64,000 bases of DNA, taken from assembly GCA_964017045.1 (NCBI GenBank), contig OZ024807.1, positions 16,605,941 to 16,669,940 on the forward strand. The letters are read 5' to 3'. This DNA is from Omphiscola glabra. Taxonomy: Eukaryota; Mollusca; Gastropoda; Lymnaeidae. Under the pieces are notes generated by a model. That model was not told the origin of the DNA and searched no databases. It saw only the letters and a program-made list of their open reading frames with translations. Positions 57,678 to 64,000 of this stretch are shown here, piece after piece. The position numbers and the translations under genes are program-made. Every line of letters begins with the position of its first letter. Position 1 is the first letter of the stretch.

Positions 57678-60600
57678 GTATGTAGTACTGACTGTATTTT
57701 ACTAGCAGATTTCACTTTATAGAATATATTTAAATTCATATTTATTATTGTTTTGCTACTATAAAAAATATTTTTTTTACAGACTATGTTGTTCAAATAA
57801 AAAATGTAAGAATGCAAAAATATTTGTTTTTGTCTTCTATGCAAAAAAGATCTAAAGCACATATCTTTTGATGAAAGATAAAGAATTAATCATCCATATC
57901 TAGATACTTGAGTACTTGAGTCAAAATTAAAGCATAATGGAAATTGATCTAATCATTACACTTTACTTTTTTTTCAGGATACTGACCTTCTATTGTCTTC
58001 ATCCTGGCCTCAGCTTACATTATGTTTTCAAAACACAGTACTCATATATTTTCCTTTTGCTTGCTTTTGGCTGCCCCTCCCATTTTATCTTTATAGTCTG
58101 GCATCTACAGGAAATCGTCCATTGCCTATGTCATGTCTCAGCATAATAAAAATGGTATGGGCCAGATTTTTTATATTGTGTATCACATCTTTTATTAATG
58201 TATTTATAATATTCTTCTTACAAAGAATTAGAATAATTTTAATGAATGGTAATCAAATTTCAATGATTGACGGGCTTCCAAAACTTCATCATCCCATTTA
58301 TTACAATGATGATAGAGCTTACAAAATTATAGTGATTTTTATAAATTTAAAATAAAAATTTGTTACCAATATTTTACATTTTCTAGATGCAAATTGAAAA
58401 TCTGAACATGTTGTATAACTAAAATTCAAATTGGACATAATCTAATAAATAAATTGACTATTCATTCCCTCTTCCTTTCAAGACTCTAGCTACCTCTCTC
58501 AGTTTGCTTAGCCTCATTATTATTATCGAAGACTTAAGTAAGGACGTTGCTACGAATCCCGTCCCATCATCACAGTATGCAGCTAATGGCATCAGGGTTG
58601 TGTCATATGTAAGTTTCTTGTGACCCTTTGTAGAATGGTCCATCTTTTGGAAGGTCCATCTTTTGGAATGGTCCATCTTTTGGAATGGTCCATCTTTTGG
58701 TTCTTTTTACAAGAAATAGTTTAAAATATGATCAATAAATAGTAATAGACACTTATTGAATTAGAAAACTAAATTTTATGCATGTGTTTTATCAGAATAC
58801 TAGAAGATTTTTGCTACTCAGAATCTTCTTTTGTCTTCTTGTTGTGGTAGTTTTACCATACTTCTTAAAGCAGACTTGTTTAAAATGAATACAATAACAT
58901 ATTATAGGTCTTATGTACAATCATTAAGATTTTTTTAAACATCTCTATAAAATCATCATTTTCATTAGAATTGATAATTAATTACCTTTCAGATTTTAAT
59001 TTACAACATTAAACTTAATTTTTTTATGCATAAATATAAAATTTCTTTTTACAGGCAGCCTTGGCCATAATAATACAGTTTGAGAGGAGATATCATGTTA
59101 CTACATCAGGGGTGTTGTTTGTTTTTTGGATGCTAGTCGTCATTTGCGATGTCGTACCACTCTACACAAAAATTATACAGGAGGTTCATACATTTCAATG
59201 TTAAACTTTATGTCCAATGTCAAACATATTGCTTAGTTGATAGACTGGGAATTTACTGGTCATCTCTTATTTGCTAGAAACATTGTTTTAAAGGAATGCA
59301 TGTAGCAAGAAAACAATGTCTACCATTGAGACCTCATTGTTATTTACTTTTACATCCCTTATCATTTCAATTTGAACTGCTAACAGTAAATAAGCACTTT
59401 CCTCTTTTGTACATTAATATCTTATGTTGTAATTATTTTTTGTCTTTCCCTCTAAGAAATAGTTATATTGCTGTATATCCCTCTAGAAGTATGTTGTGTG
59501 CTGTAATTATAATGTTGTATTTCCCTCTAAGATCATGTTGCATGCTGTAATTATCATGTTGTATTTCCCTCCAGGAGTATGTTGATTCCTTGTTGAAGTT
59601 TGCCCTGTTTTCTCTGATCTTTGTGATGGAAGTTCTTCAAATCCTTGTGCATTGTGTCAGTGACTCCATGGGGGAAGAATGTTTTCATGCTGTAAGTAGA
59701 TTTTTTACAGCAATTTGAGCTGATCATTTGCTTTTCACCTGTGTTCTGTGCTGAGTACGCCACTGTCATATCACTGTAAGTATAACTTATTCAACTAATT
59801 TTATCTGCCTTAAATTTAAAAAAAGACTAAAATTCATTATCGAAACAAAAGTTGGTAATTTCTTTAAATTGTACTTAGATTCATGACAGAAGATGTGTTG
59901 TTTCTATTGCTTATTGTAATAAACTTAAAAAAGAGAGGAGCTTTTTGTAGTGACATTTTCCTGCTTTTCTCTATCCTAAGTCAGCCATTCTTTTGGGAAG
60001 GGGTGGGTGGGTGTGAAGGGGTGGGTGTGAAGGGGTGGGTGGGTGTGAAGGGGTGGGTGGGTGTGAAGGGGTGGGTGGGTGTGAAGGAGTGGGTGGGTGT
60101 GAAGGGGTGGGTGGGTGTGAAGGAGTGGGTGGGTGTGAAGGGGTGGGTGGGTGTGAAGGGGTGGGTGGGTGTGAAGGGGTGGTTGGGTGTGAAGGGGTAG
60201 TTGGGTGTGAAGGGGTGGTTGGGTGTGAAGGGGTGGTTGGGTGTGAAGGGGTGGTTGGGTGTGAAGGGATGGGTGGGTGGGTGTGAAGGGGTGGGTGGGT
60301 GTGAAGGAGTTGGTGGGTGTGAAGGGGTGGGTGGGTGTGAAGGGGTGGGTGGGTGTGAAGGGGTGAGTGGGTGTGAAGGAGTGTTCCAATCATGGGTAAG
60401 ATCATTTCTTGTGTCTGATTATAAAATTATTGTTAGTTATATTGCTCATTATAGTTTATTATATTGTCATAGTTCACTTGCACAAAGCTAAGATTGAATG
60501 TTTAAAGAAATGATTTTGTTACAGAAAACCAGCCCTGAAGTCATGGCATCATTCCCAAGTCAAGTATTTTACTGGTGGGCCACAAAGTAAGTCAACAATT

Positions 60601-63600
60601 TTACGAATGGGCCACAATGTAAGTTCAGTTAGTAAGCATTTGTTCTGACGATATCTTTTAATTGTGTTTATTATAACAGTGCTTAACTTGGCCGCATTGT
60701 AAGTACATGAGGTCAGATTCTTAAAGGTTATAAAACATGCAGTCGTCTCATATGAGAACATTTCCAATGTTTTAAATGCCCAGTGTGAAAACTCAAATCA
60801 TCTTCCTCCATCTGTAGTTGACTTTATAATAATATTGTAGCAGGCATAAAATAAGTTACATAATTCTCATATCCCATGCATTGTTCATTGCTATTCTGGA
60901 CATCACAAGACACACTGCTATTCTGGACATCACAAGACACACTGCTATTCTGGACATCACAAGACACACTGCTATTCTGGTCCATCAAAAGACACACTGC
61001 TATTCTGGACCATCACAAGACACACTGCTTTTCTGGTCCCTCACAAGACACACTGCTATTCTGGTCCCTCACAAGACACACTGGTATTCTGGACATCACA
61101 AGACACACTGCTATTCTGGTCCCTCACAAGACACACTACTATTCTGGTCCATCACAAGACACACTGCTATTCTGGACATCACAAGACACACTACTATTCT
61201 GGACATCACAAGACACACTGCTATTCTGGTCCCTCACAAGACACACTGCTATTCTGGACATCACAACACACACTGCTATTCTGGTCCATCCCAAGACACA
61301 CTGCTATTCTGGTCCCTCACAAGACACACTGCTATTCTGGTCCCTCACAAGACACACTGGTATTCTGGACATCACAAGACACACTGCTATTCTGGTCCCT
61401 CACAAGACACACTGCTATTCTGGTCCCTCACAAGACACACTGCTATTCTGGACATCACAAGACACACTGCTATTCTGGTCCATCACAAAACACACTGCTA
61501 TTCCTACCATCACAAGACACACTGCTATTCTGGTCCCTCACAAGACACACTGCTATTCTTGTCCATCACAAGACACACTGCTATTCTGGTCCATCACAAG
61601 ACACACTGCTATTCTGGTCCCTCACAAGACACACTGCTATTCTGGACATCACAAGACACACTGCTACTCTGGTCCATCACAAGACACTAATCTGTCCATC
61701 GCAGGACTGTGTACAAAGGATGGAAGAGTGACCTGCAGGAGGAGGATCTCTTTAATCTTAATCCCAGGGATGAAAGCAACACACTGATTCCCAAGTTTGA
61801 GAGGCTGTGGATCAATGAGCTGGTCAGGTTTGGACGGAAAAGGTTTGTGGGCTTTGGCACAGTCATGTTTGTGGGCTTTAGTTGAGTGATGTTTGTGAGC
61901 TTTAGTAGAGTGTTGTTTGTGGGCTTCAGTAGAGTGATGTTTCTGGGCTTAAGTAGAGTGTTGTTTGTGGGCTTCAGTAGAGTGATGTTTGTGGGCTTTT
62001 GTAGTGTGTTGTTTGTGGGCTTTAGTAGAGTGTTGTTTGTGGGCTTCAGTAGAGTGATGTTTGTGGGCTTTAGTAGAGGGATGTTTGTGGGCTTCAGTTG
62101 AGTGTTGCTTGTGGGTTTTGGCTGAGGGATGTTTGTGGGCTTTAGTAGAGTGTTGTTTGTGGGCTTTGGCAGAAGGATTTTTGTGGGCTTTAGTAGAGTG
62201 TTGATTTTGGGCTTTAGAAGAGTGATGTTTGTAGGCTTTAGATTAGAAGAGTGATGTTTGTGGGCTTTAGAAAAGGTATGTTTATGGGCTTTAGTAGAGT
62301 AATGTTTGTGGGTTTTAGTAGAGTGATGTTTGTGGGTTTTAGTAGAGTAATGTTTGTGGGTTTTAGTAGAGTAATGTTTGTGGGCTTTAGAAAAGGTATG
62401 TTTATGGGCTTTAGTAGAGTAATGTTTGTGGGTTTTAGTAGAGTGATGTTTGTGGGCTTTATTAGAGTGATGTTTATGGGCTTTAGTTTAGAAGACGGAT
62501 GTTTGTGGGCTTTAGTAGAGTGTTGTTTGTGGGCTTTTGAAGAGAGATGTTTGTGGGCTTTAGTATAGCGATTTTAAGACTAGTACACATCGGGGGAGAC
62601 TTTTATTTAAGATATATTTTTAGATTCAGGATAAACATTGGAGATAGCTTAGAATCTTCTTGATTAGATTGACCGAAGATCTGGGTGAGCTTACACAGAT
62701 AATGTCTACTGAGTAGCAGGAATTATGTAAAATTAGCACTGGTGGATTCAGACAATTTGACATAACTTGTTTAATTTATGTTGTTACATCATTTTAACAT
62801 ATTTAAAATATGTGTACGTGTCCATGGGCTCTGAAAGAATGTGTGGGGGGGGATGAGTAAATGGAACAAAAAAGTGGGAAGATGATTAAATGGAAAAAGG
62901 TGCGGTTTGGGGGGGGGGGGGTAGATCTCTTAACAGCTTCTGTCCATTTGCTTCTCTGTTATCCTGCCTAGTGTTCCAAAAATGTCTCTAAGTTCAAGCT
63001 AAACACTCACAAAAAATGTATCATTTTAATAAATTTTGTCCTTAAAAACATTATTTTAGGGGCCAGAAATATGGGAAACGTGCCAGCCGTCACAGTATCC
63101 GAATGACAGATTTATCCATGTCTTGTGACACAGACAGACCAAATGAGAGGTCGCCACTCATCAAACACGCCAATGGGAAAATGCTAGCCAATGGCCACAA
63201 GCCAGTGGACCATGAACAGAGGACAAGGGCCAGAATCCAAGAGGTAAATATCTTATTTCCTTATGGTAGTGGTTGGCAAATCGCAGCTCACAAGCCACAT
63301 GCGGCTCTTTAGCGACCTGAATGCGGCTTGGCCAGTCTGCCACAAATCGGTTTTGCTCCGAAAAACATGGTTCTTGACAGGTTCTTGAAAAGAAATTTGG
63401 CTCTAACAAAATTTTTTTACTCGCCCTGCTGTTGATTTTTGGCTCTTTTAACTAATGAGTTTGCTGACCACTGCCTTAGGGCAACATCGTGCACTCATTA
63501 GAGGGTCTGTTCAGCTGAGATGCTCCTAATGAATCTTATGATTCTAATGTCAACCCTTGATTTAGTGTTAACAACCTGTATGTGAGTCAGTGATTTAATA

Positions 63601-63842
63601 TCCTATGAACTGAAGGCTAAGAGTTTATTGATATCATTTTATGGTAGTTGTCTTTTTTTTTAGATGTATTTTTTTTTAAATACACTTGCTGATTTCATTC
63701 TATGACAATTTCATTTGTTCTAACAGAAAAAGCCCTCACTGCTAAGGGTGCTTTCAAAAATGGTTGGGGCACCGCTGTTGATCGGCCTGGCTCAGAAGGT
63801 TGTGTCGGATATTTTCTTGATGTTAAGTCCAGTACTTCTGAG
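57564..63842 (+). CDS. ABCC1: MRP1-like ABC transporter (ABCC subfamily), N-terminal part, nine exons
   Basis: ATP-driven plasma-membrane exporter of organic anions and glutathione conjugates, by homology. Nine exons with consistent phases give 387 codons. Residues 1-54 are the extracellular N-terminus. TMD0 helices lie near 55-78, 98-115, 134-148, 155-177 and 188-210. The CFQNTV and YWWATK landmarks match MRP1-type proteins; residues 243-262 match the GWK...EEDLFNLNPRDE block of the L0 linker; a long polar stretch (about 289-349) precedes the first TMD1 helix (about 362-385). The nucleotide-binding domains lie outside the window. The start ATG has A at -3 and G at +4, and an in-frame TAG lies at 57528. 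The start is 5 nt after an acceptor-like TTTCTTCAG, suggesting a non-coding first exon upstream. Assignment to ABCC1 rather than a sister (ABCC2/3) is by resemblance. Confidence 0.85.
57978..58154 (+). CDS. ABCC1: ABCC1-like coding exon 2 (first TMD0 helix)
   Basis: Residues 39-97, phase 0 at both ends (acceptor TTTTTTTTCAG, donor ATG|GTATGG). Contains CFQNTVLIYFPFACFWLPLP, the signature start of TMD0 in MRP1-type proteins, followed by the short cytoplasmic loop PLPMSCLSIIKM. Confidence 0.88.
58483..58608 (+). CDS. ABCC1: ABCC1-like coding exon 3 (second TMD0 helix)
   Basis: Residues 98-139, phase 0 at both ends (acceptor TTCCTTTCAAG, donor TAT|GTAAGT). Begins with the hydrophobic LATSLSLLSLIIIIEDL, continues with a polar extracellular loop and enters helix 3 (GIRVVSY). 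Confidence 0.85.
58632..58700. repeat. 17-bp repeat in intron 3, 4 copies
   Basis: Unit GGAATGGTCCATCTTTT (17 bp, one copy of 16), starting 24 bp after the exon 3 donor. Confidence 0.9.
59055..59183 (+). CDS. ABCC1: ABCC1-like coding exon 4 (TMD0 helices 3-4)
   Basis: Residues 140-182, phase 0. Contains AALAIIIQFERR (end of helix 3 with the conserved Q-ERR loop), TTSGVLFVFWMLVVICDVVP (helix 4) and YTKIIQE. Acceptor CTTTTTACAG is strong. The donor GAG|GTTCAT is weak, so the exact end is the least certain in the gene. Confidence 0.82.
59444..59580. repeat. 44-bp repeat at the end of intron 4, overlapping the acceptor
   Basis: TTCCCTCTAAG/TTCCCTCCAG recurs at 59446, 59477 (TATCCCTCTAG), 59521 and 59565, with 44-bp spacing for the last copies. 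Each copy is followed by a relative of AGTATGTTG. The last copy is the real acceptor of exon 5. Confidence 0.85.
59575..59691 (+). CDS. ABCC1: ABCC1-like coding exon 5 (fifth TMD0 helix)
   Basis: Residues 183-221, phase 0 (acceptor TTTCCCTCCAG, donor GCT|GTAAGT). EYVDSLLKFALFSLIFVMEV starts the helix, followed by the loop CVSDSMGEECFHA. The exon start GAGTATGTTG is itself similar to intronic AAGTATGTTG and ATCATGTTG in the upstream repeat units. Confidence 0.87.
59995..60385. repeat. 18-bp G-rich array in intron 5, about 21 copies
   Basis: Unit GAAGGGGTGGGTGGGTGT on the sense strand, with GGTTGGGT and GGAGTG variants. Each standard unit supplies three G-runs and the next supplies a fourth, with loops of 1, 1 and 6 bases. 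This fits the usual G-quadruplex pattern many times over. Open frames through it (GVGGCE on +, PTHPFT or PPLHTH on -) are by-products. Confidence 0.95.
60525..60586 (+). CDS. ABCC1: ABCC1-like coding exon 6
   Basis: Residues 222-241 plus two bases (KTSPEVMASFPSQVFYWWAT), acceptor TTTTGTTACAG, donor ACAAA|GTAAGT. FYWW is the conserved FxFWW-type motif at the TMD0/L0 border of MRP1-type proteins. The donor region GGGCCACAAAGTAAGT recurs in altered form at 60609 and 60690. Confidence 0.87.
60889..61704. repeat. 27-bp minisatellite filling the end of intron 6, about 30 copies
   Basis: Core CACACTGCTATTCTGGACAT plus CACAAGA (27 bp), with GGTCCATC, GGTCCCTC and GGACATC variants. The final unit is degenerate (ACACTAATCTGTCCATCGCAG) and ends at the exon 7 acceptor. 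Frames of 269 and 303 codons run through it (60876-61787, 60881-61690); the longer even enters exon 7 in the wrong frame, so they are not genes. Confidence 0.96.
61705..61842 (+). CDS. ABCC1: ABCC1-like coding exon 7 (L0 linker)
   Basis: Completes codon 242, encodes residues 243-287 and leaves two bases. Contains TVYKGWKSDLQEEDLFNLNP and FERLWINELVRFGRK, equivalent to the amphipathic L0 segment needed for transport in MRP1. Acceptor CTGTCCATCGCAG, donor AAAAG|GTTTGT. It is flanked on both sides by unrelated minisatellites that reach the splice sites. Confidence 0.87.
61843..62575. repeat. 24-bp minisatellite starting at the exon 7 donor, about 30 copies
   Basis: Unit GTTTGTGGGCTTTAGTAGAG plus TGAT (24 bp). 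The first unit begins exactly at the donor GT and reads GTTTGTGGGCTTTGGCACAG plus TCAT. Later units carry insertions (GAAAAGG, GAAGAG). Open + frames (MFVGFSRV repeats, 61886-62568) are by-products. Confidence 0.95.
63060..63243 (+). CDS. ABCC1: ABCC1-like coding exon 8 (variable linker)
   Basis: Completes codon 288 and encodes residues 289-349, ending in phase 0 (acceptor CATTATTTTAG, donor GAG|GTAAAT). Highly polar: GQKYGKRASRHS, DTDRPNERSPLIKHANGK, EQRTRARIQE. RASRHS and RHSIR resemble basophilic-kinase sites (R-x-x-S). The linker before TMD1 is poorly conserved in the family, so this exon is placed by phase and position as much as by similarity. Confidence 0.78.
63267..63473. mobile_element. 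hAT-type MITE (207 bp) in intron 8
   Basis: Starts TAGTGGTTGGCAAA and ends GTTTGCTGACCACTG, inverted repeats apart from the first base and one or two others. The 8-bp flanks are CCTTATGG (63259-63266) and CCTTAGGG (63474-63481), one mismatch. The interior has GCGGCTCTTT and TGGCTCTTTTA subterminal words. It lies only 24 bp inside the exon 8 donor. Confidence 0.75.
63727..63842 (+). CDS. ABCC1: ABCC1-like coding exon 9 (start of TMD1)
   Basis: Residues 350-387 plus two bases, acceptor TTGTTCTAACAG, donor TGAG|GTTGGT. KKPSLLRVLSKMVGAPLLIG followed by KVVSDIFLMLSPVLLR matches the first TMD1 helix region of MRP1-type proteins. The gene continues beyond 64000; the remaining 158 bases are intron. 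Confidence 0.87.
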
Positions 63843-64000
63843 GTTGGTACATAAAACTTGAGAACACCTGTAAATGTTTTTCAGAGAATTGAACTTGAAG
63901 TGTAAATAGAAATTTAAGAGTGAGCTCTCAGAAATGAAATAAAGAGATCACAGCTTATGGCTGTTTTAGTCATCAGGCTGGGCAGTTCCAAGAGCCTCTG

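Noticed and set aside
60876..61787. 303-codon frame through intron 6 into exon 7
   Set aside because: It is out of frame with the conserved transporter exon and consists of the 27-bp repeat.

Overview
This window is animal nuclear DNA and contains one recognisable gene. At the right end, on the + strand from about 57.5 kb, are nine GT-AG-bounded exons of an ABC transporter of the multidrug-resistance-associated (MRP1/ABCC1-like) class. They encode the five-helix TMD0 domain, the L0 linker and the start of TMD1; the rest of the gene lies beyond the window. I infer an invertebrate, most likely a gastropod mollusc. The reasons are the short exons in repeat-rich introns, the style of the two non-LTR retrotransposon relics, and a SPIN-like hAT transposon, a family reported from a pond snail among few invertebrates. 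The species call is an inference.

The first 54 kb holds no gene I can support. It is dominated by minisatellites: about 45 arrays with units of 10 to 75 bp, together roughly 29 kb by my hand tally. The largest are a 31/32-bp satellite of about 5.4 kb (34170-39530), a 16-bp array of about 2.2 kb (13355-15595), a 29-bp array of about 1.8 kb (28862-30645), a 33-bp array of about 1.6 kb (7160-8790) and 77 apparently identical 18-bp units (1434-2819). Units that are multiples of 3, or that lack stops, produce long open frames on both strands. I regard these as by-products of repetition.

Between the arrays is a graveyard of transposons. There are five short hAT-type elements, of which four show 8-bp target duplications that can be read directly (3341, 11078, 52859, 63267) and one larger candidate is weaker (43149). 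There is also a 99-bp pogo/Tigger-like element with TA duplications (1142), a palindromic element at 47521, a Helitron helicase C-terminus relic (28368-28540, minus strand), two non-LTR reverse transcriptase relics (21396 and 48242), a three-copy dispersed repeat (19990, 21334, 50425) whose middle copy is split by one of those relics, and a SINE-like tail in two orientations (3949, 50217).

The most interesting structure is inside the transporter gene. Several of its splice sites sit in tandem repeats. The acceptor of coding exon 5 is the last unit of a 44-bp repeat. The donor of exon 6 is repeated three times. The acceptor of exon 7 lies in the degenerate last unit of a 27-bp array of about 30 copies. 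The exon 7 donor GT is the first base pair of a 24-bp array of about 30 copies. Intron 5 also carries about 21 tandem G-quadruplex-type units. The local minisatellite machinery has therefore repeatedly copied exon borders, which may affect splicing.
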